DNA from: Sarcomyxa edulis | Lineage: Eukaryota > Basidiomycota > Agaricomycetes > Agaricales > Mycenaceae | Reading direction: 5' to 3' | Length of the DNA stretch: 64,000 nucleotides | Assembly (NCBI GenBank): GCA_009761415.1 | Contig: QUOL01000011.1 | Span: 930,001-994,000 of the forward strand | In this document: piece by piece, positions 49,200 to 60,833 of the stretch | Layout: each line of letters starts with the position of its first letter | How positions within the stretch are numbered: position 1 is the first letter of the stretch | Notes under the pieces: model-generated | Told to the model about the DNA's origin: nothing | Seen by the model: only the letters and a program-made list of their open reading frames with translations | Database searches by the model: none | Made by a program: the position numbers and the translations under genes

Positions 49200-50113
49200 C
49201 CTAATGTACAAACATCAGTCTGTAAAGGGAAAAAGTAATCGAAGGTTCGCGAATGAAGACACGAGATCGACATATGAATGATATGATTGATAGTTGACCG
49301 AAGAAAGCGCAATTATCGAGGGCAAAAATGACAAAGCAAGATACCAGTGGGGCATACATTGCTAGATGAGATTGTATAGCAACATGCTGTAACATCTACG
49401 TCGGAGTCGGAGTACCACACTTACATATATGACGCGTCCTATATCATCCAAATAAGTGTCAGAAAGATCAGAGAGAAAGCCGCAATAGGTCAAAAACATA
49501 CCGATATTTCCGTCTCAGGTGAAACCCGGAACGCGCTAAATAGCGTGTAGGGCGTCAAAATGAGCTTCCAGGAAAATCGGATGTTTCCATACACATCGCG
49601 TACATCACGGAGGCTCCTTGAATGAGACTAACGGATTCACACAGAGAGTATAGGACGCACTACGTATGCCATGACGAAAAAGAGATGAATCTTTAGATCC
49701 TTGAGGTGATGAACATATAGATCAAGCGGGCCATTTTGACCATGTCCTTCGACCATCGAGTTTATTGAATCTAGAGATGATTAGATTCCACGTCTGATCA
49801 GTGGATAGACGGTCAGAAAAGATAATGCTGGCCTGGACAATGCTGTAAATGGTTAGTTGAGAGAAATGAACATAACGCGCCGACGTACATCGCATTATTG
49901 AGATTATCATTGTGCCTTTAGGAAAATGGGACACCAAAAGTACGAGATAAAAGTCTGCGGCAAAAAAGAGGGGCTTGGTTTTTCATTGAGCGCATGTGAT
50001 GTGGCGCTCGAGTGGGGTGTTTCCATCGTTGCTATAGGTGAGACTGTTGGAAGTTTTTGAACATGGGCAGAACAGGAGGTCAAGTCCTGGACGCTCGGCG
50101 CTGATAGAGACAT
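49200..50113 (-). CDS. uncertain multi-exon gene, possibly membrane-associated
   Basis: Minus-strand blocks could join by short introns: MSLSAPSVQDLTSC...SHALNEKPS; a block GHGQNGPLDLYVHHLKD with IHLFFVMAY; then LRDVYGNIRFSWKLILTPY with LFSAFRVSPE; then a hydrophobic AMYAPLVSCFVIFALDN. GT and AG signals are in place for some joins, but not every junction keeps frame. This could be a real fast-evolving gene or a decayed one. No family was recognised. Confidence 0.3.
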
Positions 50114-50629
50114 AGGACAAGCTCCAAGAGCTTTACCTATACGCGGAGCTATCCAATATCACGTAACGGCGGGGATCTCGCTGAGAGTATTGGAGGGATA
50201 ACGTAGAGTTTCACCAGCTCTCAGTGGGCGAGTAATAAGGCTGAGTAAGTGGCGTCACTCATCAATTTTCTGAATCATCGAAATAGGAAAGACCCTTTTG
50301 TCCGGGTAGAGCGAGCAGTGGGGGAGCTGGTGAGAGGCAAGATCGGTGGGTTAAGAAGACTGACCTATCGGCTGCTGAGAAACCTGACAAAGAAAAACGG
50401 TCAACTGCAACATGCGGGGTTCGGGTATTATCAAAGATAGTCCAAGATGTAGTCGATAAAGTGCGGTCAATGAGCCCGGAAGAATATGATGCAAGTTCGA
50501 ACAACATGACGATGGCCACTCAGCTCTTGCCTTTGTTTTCCAGTTCAGCTTATCGTACAAAAAAGACCAGTACTAGTCTGTCCACAAATACGTTCATAGG
50601 GCTCGAGTCCCTCCTCTAGACTTCTGAGT
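50114..50629. other. spacer, no gene seen
   Basis: Between two minus-strand genes. A few short frames have no similarity to anything recognised. Confidence 0.4.
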
Positions 50630-52038
50630 TCAAAATTTCCACGGCGTCATCCGACTGCGAGAGCCTGTAACCTGGCTCGAGGTGGATCGCTTGAGCTGGC
50701 TCGAGATCGTCGCGGTCGATAAATCGCGAGTGAGCTTGGAACGCGAAGCACTGCTGAGACGTGTGCTGCTGCGAGAATGATTACACGTACTGGAGGTTTC
50801 GGGTTCTGGGCCTGACGTCTGCGTGGATTTCGGCGAGGTAGTATCCACGATAGGTAGTAGAGAATCACTGTAAGTTGCTAGAGCAGGGGAAAATCCGAGA
50901 GAATTCACGGTTGTTTCCTGTCGTTGGTCTTGTTCATGTAGATGGTGCGGGTCAGAAAAGAAAGTGAAAACAGCTTCGTCAAGAAACGTTTTAGACAGAG
51001 CTGGGAGTGGCGTTGGATTCGGGATAGTTGATGATTTCTTCGCTCCGTCCGCTTCTTTTTCTTCGTCTCCGTGTGTCGGAGAGCGCTCGCGTGTGGCATC
51101 AGCATCCAACGTAGAGCCCAATGCCAATTCTGACGAGTCCACACCTACGTCTGAAACAATCCCAAGCCCATCGAAGATACGACCATCTTTCGTCGATATA
51201 CCGGTTATACCGAGTCCCAAACCCGACTCCATTCCCATGCTCGTGTTTCCTTCACTGATTTCCATCCCGCGCTGTCCTTCTATAATGATACAGGTATCAC
51301 TATCATCCATATCGAAAGCGACAGATGTATCGATCATGGAATCGTCCGAAGAACCCGTATCGCTGACGAGAGAGATATTGAATGCCCAATCGAGGGACGG
51401 CGATGGGGAGAAAGCGGGTCTCGTGGCGACTTTGGGGTACTGATAGGGTCTAGAGTCACGTCCGAATTCGGGTTTAGCTTGGAATTCTGAGTTCGACTCG
51501 ATATCTGCGGGAGTGTTGAAGGGGACTGCGCATACGGCGGGGGACTTATCAAAAGACGGGAGTAGATATGAGTATTTATGAGAGAGTCTGGGAGATGTAA
51601 AAATCCCGGAAGGGACCTCTGATGATGTAGTAGAGGGCGTAGCGCCAGGTTGCAGGGCTTCGGTGACGGTATCGACGCTATGCCTGAGAATATAGTCATG
51701 GTGGTTGCCATTCGAGTTCACCTTTGGAAAGATTAAATTCAGATGTTGATATGGATGATTGATAAGATAATCGGGCGGACCTTCGAGGTAACAACGGATG
51801 GTGGAGGCTTCGGGCTCTGGTCTAAGTGTAGAGACATTGCCTTTGGACGCAACACGATGCCGGCGGCAGATCCCTGCCAGCTCCAATAACCTTCGCAAGA
51901 GTTGCCGTGGTGAATAAAACTTTTAGGTCGGATACAGGTAGACGTACTGTCGCGGACGCGTGACCTAGAACGAAGGATAGGAGATGGGTAGACAAGAGAT
52001 GGAGGAGGCGGGGTTTTGGGCGCAGGATCGGTAGACAT
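50630..52038 (-). CDS. serine/threonine-rich orphan protein
   Basis: A long open exon from about 51898 to 50630 (LLELAGICRRHRV onward, ending SRSRMTPWKF) is rich in S, T, P and acidic residues and is probably mostly disordered. The start is unclear. MSTDPAPKTPPPPSLVYPSP at 52038 is a good-looking first exon, but its join to the long exon does not keep frame with an ideal donor and acceptor. Otherwise the protein would begin near 51880. Short motifs such as SPSLDWAFNISLVSD and TFLDEAVFTFFSD may be binding segments. The gene lies back to back with MTAP. Confidence 0.5.
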
Positions 52039-52850
52039 GCCAAGGTCAAAAAAGGGCAGGATGTTGTGAGGAAGTCCCAGTATGCAAGCCCATGGTTATA
52101 TATTGCAGTTGTGGTCTGAGGCTGACCTGGTGGCTGAACGTAATTGTCAGTACGGTGACGCGTCACGCGTGACAAGGGCTAAAATGAAATTTACTGTTAT
52201 TTTGTTCAGACGCCTACGGCCTAATGTGACAAGGACGTGATGGCTGTCACGCACCGTTGATTTGTCCAAAAGAAAAGTCGAAGGAAATATTGAAGTTCAG
52301 GATTTTAGCTCTCCTGGAGTCAGCAACCTGCACAAAGCTTAGACTGAGTAACCAGTTCTCTCGAATCTCAATCTGACTTTAGTACAAGGTCAAAAACATA
52401 GCCCGCGACCACTTCCATAACCGGGAGGTGTCTCACATTGCAGAGTTATCAACGGCAGAAAGTCAGAGACACGCGACGTCAGATTGTCCAGAATCTTAGA
52501 GTCCGCTTATGTAGAAGACAGCGATCGCGCGGATAGGTGAAGCGAGTGTCCTTAGACGGCAACGGCGAGCAAACGTTATGTCGAAAATATATGCCCATCA
52601 TGCAGCCCATGTCTGGAGGTGATTTTTGTTACAATTAGTATGCTCACCGGGTTTAGCTTTTCTTGATATTCAACAGCCCCAGAGGTGTATACATGTTGAG
52701 AGTCGAAACAAAGTCGACGTCGGAAGATGAGTGTGGGAATCAAGAACGCGACATCCCAATGCGGACGCGTAATCGATTGAATTTGAATTCTGGATTTTCT
52801 TCCTCTTCTCGATTGCAAGATCTCACTCTCATACCCAAAAATCTACAAAT
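52039..52850. other. divergent promoter between orphan gene and MTAP
   Basis: Serves a minus-strand gene on its left and MTAP on its right. A GACGCGTCACGCGTGAC block lies near 52156-52172, made of two nearby CGCGT-containing halves. No gene found. Confidence 0.45.
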
Positions 52851-54036
52851 ATGGCTTCAGAAAGCAACGAAAACGGTGAATCTCGAAACTTCCAAGATAT
52901 ACCAATCAAGTCACTAAATTATATCCTCAGTCCTCGTAGGTGTAATCGGTGGAAGTGGATTGTACAATCTCGATAATCTCACCCTCATGTAAGTTTTGCA
53001 TTCAATGTCTACCAGAATCTCGACTATAACATTACATATCCTTCTCAGAAAAACCGTAAACCCCGAAACAGTGTGTGCAACTTATCACAGTTACACACAA
53101 TGCTAACATTCCACAAAAAAAATTAATCAGCCATGGGGGTATCCCAGTTCGCCGATTACCATCGCTTCTCTCCCTACAGGCACTCGGGTAGCCTTCTTGG
53201 CTCGCCATGGCTCAGGACACACCATCAATCCTTCTGCCGTACCCGCTCGAGCCAACATCGCCGCCCTCAAATCCCTCGGCGTACGTGCCATCATCGCGTT
53301 CTCCGCCGTCGGTTCTCTTCGTGAGGAAATTTCCCCAGGATCGTTTGTCCTACCTTCCCAGATCATCGACCGCACGAAAGGCATCCGTCCGGCCAGTTTC
53401 TTCGAAGACACGAGCGTCGTTGCGCATGCGGCGTTTGGAGATCCGTTCAGCGTGCGTCTCGTAAAATGGCTTGAGAGTAGAGTAAAACAGGCGTTGGATG
53501 AAGAAGGGAGGGGTGTCAAACTGTTCACGGAGAAGTGCATAGTGTGCATGGAAGGTCCGCAGTTCTCTACGCGCGCAGAGAGCATCATGTATAGACAATG
53601 GGGTGGAGATCTGATCAATATGAGCGTCCTCCCCGAGTCCAAGTTGGCTAGAGAGGCTGAAATAAGGTATGTGCTCTTTTCGAATCCCCGAATGCTATAC
53701 TTGATAATAATCATACCCCTTCGTGCTTTCAGTTACGCTCTTATCGCCACTGCGACCGATTATGATTCCTGGAGACCTCAATCTGGCACAGTCACCGCCG
53801 CAGAAGTTTTCAAGACGCTCAAGGCAAATGCGGACACTTCCAGGCACGTAGCAGCCAGAGTACTGGATGAGCTCCACGATGCGATTAGCAATTCGAGCGA
53901 CGACGTGCCGCACATCCTCTCCGAAGAAGTGGGTTCCATGCGGTTCTCTATTATGCCTCGCTCGGGGAAGCAGAATCCAGAGGACAGGAAGAAACTGGCG
54001 TATGTCCTCCCGGAATATTTTGGCGGTGACGAATAG
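52851..54036 (+). CDS. MEU1: S-methyl-5'-thioadenosine phosphorylase (MTAP)
   Basis: Cleaves methylthioadenosine, the by-product of polyamine synthesis, to adenine and methylthioribose-1-phosphate for methionine salvage. The start is MASESNEN at 52851. Short exons give VLVGVIGGSGLYNLDNLTLI, then KTVNPETPWGYPSSPITI, then a long exon with AFLARHGSGHTINPSAVPARANI, AFSAVGSLREEISPGSFV, CMEGPQFSTRAES (purine-site region) and NMSVLPESKLAREAEI. The last exon has IATATDYDSW and EEVGSMRFSIMPRSGK. These are hallmark segments of the trimeric MTAP/PNP family in normal order and length. Four short introns are supported by frame. MEU1 is the yeast name. Confidence 0.95.
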
Positions 54037-54383
54037 AAGGAAATATCTCTTGAAGGACGCACTGGGAGACCGAATCGACACGGGAAAAATGTAATCAAAT
54101 AAAGTAGGGTGTGAATAGTTATGCAACAGCTTGAGAATAAAGACGAAGAACAACAACCGTTCAGATAGTAACAGGGTATGTGCAGTACTACTGATTGCGG
54201 TAGAAAAGAAAAATCGATGAAACTCACGCACGCACGCATATGTGTATCACTTGCTCGCCCGCGGGTAAGTATACCAAATACGTGCGATTCGGAGCATGGT
54301 ATGTATGTACTTATGAGTGAAAGAACGATGGAAAGAAAATCGAATAAGGAGATGAAAAGGATCGCACCGCAGCAACATACGCA

Positions 54384-55803
54384 TTAAGACCCTCCTTCGT
54401 CTTCTTCTTCCTCCCCATCAAGCCTCACGAGCTCCAGATAACCCTCTGGTACAAGTGCATGTCCTCCCTCTGATCCACCTTTATCCACGACAGCCCAACC
54501 CACTCCACCACCCCTACCAATAACTTTAACGATCTGATCCTCCTCCAATGCCATCTCCGCAATACCTTCCGGCTCAAATGCGTATACAGCTCGGTACAGC
54601 CCGGGTAACAGTGGTTCTTCTGCCCTTTGCTCCATTTCATCATCACCGTCCGCATCATAATACACCTCGTCTTCTTCTTCTTCGTTGTCCACCCCATCAC
54701 CGAAATTACGCGCAAAATCCGTATCCGTCGGAACATACCCTCCGTCTTCTCCAGCCTTACTGCCACCACCCCCGCTTCCATTGCTCCCACCGAGATTCCA
54801 ACTCAACCTTCCAATACCTAGCCTAAACCCGCCCAGTCCATCCTCATCTCCCCCGTCATCATCATCGTCTTCCTCCTCATCATCTTCTGTAGACGTCGAC
54901 GACATGGAATCCCTCCTCAAGTACGCATTCAACCTACCCGGTCGATTCTGTTTCGGCACATCAGGGCCTAGACCTCTATGTCGATCGTCTGTGGGTTGAA
55001 AAGCGAAATCACGGACTTTGACAATGTGTGAAGATGCGGATGATGGTGGCCGTTTCGTGGGGGTGGCTGTGGCTGGGGTATGTGGGATTGAGGGGATGGA
55101 GAATGAGGTTTTGGGTGAGGAAGTCATTTGAAGGGACTGGGATTGTCGTTTGGAGTTTTGGCGGGAGAGTGAGATGATGGTTGATGCTGGACGAGAGGAT
55201 CGAGAGCGATTGGAGGAGATGGATGGTGCTCCTGATGCTCGACGCGATAGGGCTGGAGAGGGTGGTGCTGGACGGGTGGATGTGAGAGAGTCGCGGGTTC
55301 GGGGCGCGCTGAGTGCGGAGCTATCATAATAAGATGAAGGGGGAAAAGAAGGGCTGCTCGGAGTCGTTGGAAGGGCTGAGTTTGCAGTCGTGGGTGTCGT
55401 CGCGCTAGATGTCGGGTTCGAAGATGTTGGATTAGCTTGTTGCTGCTGTTGGAGTGCATTTGGGGTAGGAGTGGAAGGTGAGAGTGAGTTCGAAGTCAGA
55501 TTCAAGGATGATTCATCGTCAACTTGAGATTCCTTCTTTGGTTTCTTTCCTGCGCTTGTTCGGTTAGGAGGCGGAGGTTTGAGAGCAAACTCGTGTGCTC
55601 CAGGCATTGGTGGGGGCAAAAATGAAGATGATGGTGATGGAAATGGAGACGAAGATGGGGGAGAATTTACGGAGAGAGAAAGGCGTGGACCTAGGTCATA
55701 ATTAGCCACTGCGTTGAGCACAGTTAATTGCACTGAAGCGTTACGACCACTCACCTTTCGCGTTGCTTTCCGTTTCTGTTTCCGATAAGACAACAGACGG
55801 CAT
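54384..55803 (-). CDS. SH3-domain protein (Nbp2/Skb5-like)
   Basis: Two exons. The first, MPSVVLSETETESNAK at 55803-55755, is joined by a 60-odd-bp intron to GPRLSLSVNSPPS. About 370 residues of S/P/T-rich disorder follow, with acidic runs near EDDEEEDDDDD. The last 70 residues form one SH3 domain: LYRAVYAFEPEGIAEMALEEDQIVKVIG, GVGWAVVDK and HALVPEGYLELV, with the expected ALYxF-like start, acidic RT loop, W and final P. A single C-terminal SH3 after disorder recalls yeast Nbp2 and fission-yeast Skb5, which bind kinase and phosphatase partners. That match is by architecture only. Confidence 0.75.
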
Positions 55804-58800
55804 TTTGTTATTTATACGACTGCCGATGAGGGACAGTTCAGTCCTTTTGACGTGGTTTTCTGACGAAATCCCGGAGTTCTCACCTGCCTTTTATACGCAC
55901 GACCAGTATTAGATATTTCGTGACGGACCAAAAAGTGAGGATCGATTTCCGTGGCGTCCTTTGTATCGAATATTAGCTGTTCAAAGGGATAAAAGCTTTG
56001 TCAAAGGTGAAGTTTTGGGTTGAGAAATACCTTTTGCTGAAATTCCAAGTCTGCAGTGAGGACCGCCAGGTTGGCAAGGCAATTCAATGCCACGTTTTCG
56101 CTCGATTTGGATGCTCCTTGTTCATTGCGATGAAGCCCTTCAAGCTTCGAGTTCGAACGGGGTTCCTGATCTCATTCATCGAGTCTCTGAGGATTGAAGG
56201 TGATTCAGAGTTGGGTCGCCCTGTGAGCCTCAGTTCTTTCTCTTTTCGTATCTTCTTTACCTGTTGATGAACCCAAGATGAACCTAAAAGCGAAGTAAAG
56301 GCAAACAGGAAACGGCGGGCATTATCCAGGAAATACAGAGCACTCCTCACTAATGATTGAATAGTCTAGCCGAGTGTACACGAACCAAGTTTTGGCGAGC
56401 CAATTATTCAAGAACTCGACGACAACGTGTTCGCTAGATGATTCCGCCGATGGGTTTGCAAGAGTGTAAGCCAGAACTTGCATCCCTGATTTTCCTGATT
56501 ACGACTCTTCAACTGCTAGTCGTTTCTCATGTTCAACTAACCAGACTTGACTACAATACCTCAAAGGTGCAAATGATTTCTATTTCTCCTGAGCGGATTC
56601 CTGCTGATATCAGAAATTCAGAAACATCAACACATCTATCTAGAAAGAAGGCTTTCGCGGGCCATTTTACTTTCCGGGACCTGTCGTAACTCCTTTCCAA
56701 TCAGTAAAATGGCTCCAGGATCTGGCCAGGATCTTCAAGTTGGTCCAACCCGAGACGTGGACGATCCGGGCTAACTTTTGGACCGAAGAGCTTCCGTATC
56801 ACCCACATCTGCCGATATTGGCACGAAACGGCTTTCTCGGTCTCTTCCCTGTGGTCCATCATATGTTTACGAGCAGCAAACCCGACTTATGGAAAGTCCT
56901 TCATCTGCGGCTATAAACTAACATTATCTCGACGGTATGCAGAGCGCATCGTTAGTCCCACTGCTGCCTTGATGCTCGCGTCTTGAACAGCTTTATATAT
57001 ACTGGGAGAACGAGCGAACGAGCACGATGTGGGTTATGTGTCAACTGTTTGCGCTTATCCTAGAGGCGCTTATCCCATCACACGAATCTCTTCGACTGTA
57101 ATCCCTGCTACTCTCCTGGAAGTGCACGCCTCGCTTGGTCCATCTTACTATCCGACAAGTTCTGAGGTGACCGGGTGACCATTTTTTCACATCTCACTCA
57201 TATATCCTTACACAAGAAACCGCTGGAAGGTAGACAATCAGTACCCCAGTTCCTCGATTTTCTTCGAGATTTACCCCTAATAATACAGGCAGCGCTGTGC
57301 CACAACCTTTGCGAACCCGTAGACGGCCTTCCGAGTATTTTGACGGTGCAGATAGAGCGCAATGATGTGGCATGAAGCAAAGCTATATCACCACTTCAGA
57401 TACTCGCATCGCAAATATGGATCAAGAGGATAATCTCTATTTCGCTCGAGTCCCCTTGCCTGCTAATGTGGTGGACCTGGAGCTCGCATATATTGAAAAC
57501 AGCGCCAACGACGACTATTGAGAAATTTTTGAAGGCCTTCCCTCTCTGTCGACCTCTTTGATAGACCATCTTGATATCTGTTCTATCCTACGGGTCTTGC
57601 TGAAAGTGAGCCGACTCCCTGCCCAGATCTCAGCGCTATATCAGTCGGTGAATCATGCGAGAAGTCTTTGACTACTCTCGGTATACCTGCGCTCTATAGG
57701 GCGAGCCGTGGGCTCCTACTGAGCCGTTCGACTGTCTTCAGGCGAGGAATGAACTCTGATATTGACCATCTTTGATCTGTTGTTGAGGATGTCGAGGTCC
57801 TGTAGAGCTTCCCCCAGCAGAAGAAGGATCTGATCGTCGCCGGACTCTGGAGATAGTCACGCCACTGGTAAGTCTTCACGTCCTTTCTGTCGAATCTCAC
57901 CCATCTAAGTGAAACTCTCCCGGGTCCCGCAGAATAACTTACACCACCAATTAATATACGGCCTCCGTGGCCATTCTGACTGCTCAAGGCCGTCTCTCTA
58001 AAATTACCTTATCTTGTATTGATTGATTCCCGCGAACGCCTTGAGATGATTGGGCGCGAATCAACGGGTAAGGCCAAACCATGTTCTATATGCTTGTCTA
58101 TCGTCGAATCGGACCGCACATCTGTGGGGATATTCCGTTAAGCTTGGCCCTTCCTTATTACGGTAAGTATCGGGCGTCTAGCGCTCCTTATGAGTCTGTT
58201 TTCCGGGGATGTTGCCGCATAACCAAACTACTGACAGATCCGGGGAAACATGTTCTGGGTTGAGTTTTCCGGGACTTCGAGACTTGCGAGATTTGAGAAA
58301 AAATCTTTGTCATTTCTTTGCTTACAATTTACACTACCACCGTTTGAAATTTGTATCTTTCAGCTCCAACTTGAAACCTGCCGGTGCATTTAATCCACTT
58401 CGTGATCCGCCACATCTTCAAGCATGTTAATTTCCTCTCTTGTCTTCCTCAACATCGACGGCTCTCTCGTCGACGAAATCTGGATAGTATCTGTAATCCT
58501 ATCAGCTCGCATCCGCGCACAAACCCTTTTCTTCCCGCTAGACTGGTTGTAGCATCGGGATTGAGCTCGAGACTATGCCAGTGCATATGACAAGTTCCCA
58601 TTCGTCCGTCTCAGCAACGCAGCACACGTTCACGCCGACAATTAGCCACACAGGTTACACGTGCATAGACGCATACATATATATATAGATCAATGTGTAC
58701 GAACGGGCACACCGGCGATTGTACAATGTGCCAGCGATCGCGTCTTCAATATGCCCACTGTTCGCGATCTTCGACCTGTCCATTACTAGGTCCTCCAAAA

Positions 58801-59017
58801 CAGTAATAAGTTTGAAGTAAGCATGTATCTCTAAGCTACTGAGTACTAATCAAGTCTCTTTATAAAGTCTCTACCGAGTTAAAATAGATAGACAGATACA
58901 TATTTGAGTTTCAGTTATATAAAGTATGCATTGGGCGCTCTGGTCTAGACGTTTCTATATACGAAGAAGACGAAGCTAGGTAAATGGTAGTACAACGGAA
59001 ATAGGACAGATACTCGA
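55804..59017. other. 3.2-kb gene-poor region with possible F-box/LRR relics
   Basis: No intact gene. On plus, about 57175-57380, IFSHLTHISLHKKPLEG followed by FLDFLRDLPLIIQAAL and LPSILTVQI has leucine spacing like LRR parts of mushroom F-box proteins. Further pieces at 57500-57650 are cut by several stops. An alternating (AT) run sits at about 58676-58686. Apart from that, I see nothing. Confidence 0.3.
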
Positions 59018-60746
59018 TTAAGCCACCGGCTGACCCGAAGAGAACATGCTGTCGGTCACGCTATGACGATTGACCGAAGACCCATAATTCGTACGCAGCG
59101 CCTGCACCAGATTTTGCGCGGTCGAATGTATGTTCGAAGGATCGCACATCGCAACGGCGAAAACAGCCACCTGCTGCCCGGATTCTGGACCACCTGTACT
59201 AGACCGCCGATGAAATCCAGTTGATGAACTTTCTGTGCTGCTTCGCATAGAAAGAGCTGGGGAGTTGGTCTCTGAAGCCAGGTAATTTGGGGGAACAAGA
59301 TCGAATGGAGAGTTCAGATACGAAGTTTCTGGTATAGAATATGGACTTGTCGATATCATGTTGTTATGATGAGGGGACTGAGGCTTATCGTCAATCCCGT
59401 AGAATAAACTGCTGCTGAAATCGAATAAGTCAAGGTCTCTGTTAGAATCGCCACTTCGACCATTGGCGGGCGGGAACGCCCATGATGAGTCGGGTGTAGG
59501 TGCACACACTGAATGTGAGGCAGTGGCGGTCTGGAGGTATTGCTGATCGAATAGAGGGTAAGAGGTGTTGAAATGAGTGTTCATGTTGGATTCAAAGGAT
59601 GAGACGGGATGGAAGTCAGAATGGTTAGATGAAGGGGCACCATCCGTAAATAAGTTCGCAATGGATGCGGAGTCGGAGCTTTCAGCATTCCAGAGCGGAA
59701 CAGTGTCGTCTGAAGCACTATTCCTTGGTAGCTCTCCGGAGATAGACAGCGGATTGGACTCCAGAGAATCCACAGGTACTGGAAGCGAGGAGGTACAAAA
59801 TATAGACGGTGAATCGGGAACGTAATTCATCGCCGATTGGGGTGTCGATGGCAATGATGATGACTCTGTGCTAGGCGAGGTCCAAGAGGACGATGGTGAT
59901 GTTGGACTAGAAGCTGAGGGTCTTTCGTGGGTGCGAACTGTCAGCTGTCTTCTTCGAGTGCGCGTGGAATGGGGCGCGGGAGATCGGGCAAGACGGTTAT
60001 GTCTGTCATCCTATGCGTGTTAGACAGTGATAGATGTCGGAGAACTGACATATCAACTGACCTGTTCTTAGCAGAGAGGCCCGTCCTTCCTGGGAAATAC
60101 AGTTTAGCAATTTTCGTCCATGCCCTCCCATGTATCTTGACAGCTTCAAAGAGTTGAACATCCTGTTGATCAAGGCGTCAGTTCGGGTCCTGCCAAGCGA
60201 ATAGGATCATAGACATGCCTCCTCGGGTGACCACATAGTCCGATCGATACTGGGATTCAGCGTATCGCCCCATCGCTTTGCACACTCTGAATTCATGACT
60301 TAGAGAAGCTTGACAGGAAAGAGCAAGCTACTTACGATCGCTGTTGCGCGTTTGCACCAGGGCAGCCACGGCAGACCATCTATACCCAGAAATTGCGATG
60401 ATCAATTGTTGTTATGTGTAAATCACAACGGACGCGCCGTAAGCTCACTTTGTTCCATGTTTCTCCACAGCGTCTAGTAGGCGGCGGTCTTCGTCATAAG
60501 ACCAGCCACCCTTGGTAACGACTGAGGCCATCTTGGAGAACCATCGCTTGCGACAGTCTTTGTTTGTGCGATTAGGTACATGTCGGGCTATGGCATTCCA
60601 TCTCGATGGTGGATCGTTGTCGGGATCCTCTGCGCTAAAGTGAGCATAGTCCCGGCGAAATACGAGGAATGTTATTCACCTGTTGACACTGCAGCCCTTA
60701 GAAGTTCGTCTTCCAGGTCAGTCCAAGATCTACGTTCTCTGCCCAT
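59018..60746 (-). CDS. three-repeat Myb/SANT transcription factor
   Basis: The start MGRERRSWTDLEDEL is at 60746. Three Myb repeats are spread over short exons: RSWTDLEDELLRAAVST with SRWNAIARHV and CRKRWFSKM; GGWSYDEDRRLLDAVEKHG with WSAVAALVQTR and CAKRWGDTL; and TMWSPEED with LFEAVKIHGRAWTKIAKLYFPGRT. Each shows the regularly spaced W and the basic recognition helix. This is the animal c-Myb/fungal R1R2R3 layout, and such proteins bind AAC-type DNA sites in the nucleus. The C-terminal half is S/N-rich and probably an activation region, ending MFSSGQPVA. A TA-rich run lies about 75 bp upstream. Confidence 0.85.
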
Positions 60747-60819
60747 TGTGTGGAAATAGGTAAGAAGGAAGGAGAGAGGAGAAAGAGACCTTCGGGATTT
60801 CAAGCCATCTTCGATCGAC

Positions 60820-60832
60820 TTATATATATATA
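60820..60832. repeat. short TA dinucleotide run
   Basis: A (TA)n run about 75-85 bp upstream of the Myb ATG, at a typical core-promoter distance. It may act as the TATA element of that gene. Confidence 0.5.
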
Positions 60833-60833
60833 T

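Noticed and set aside
54548..54999. Plus-strand frames opposite the SH3 gene
   Set aside because: Reverse readings of acidic and serine-rich coding DNA.
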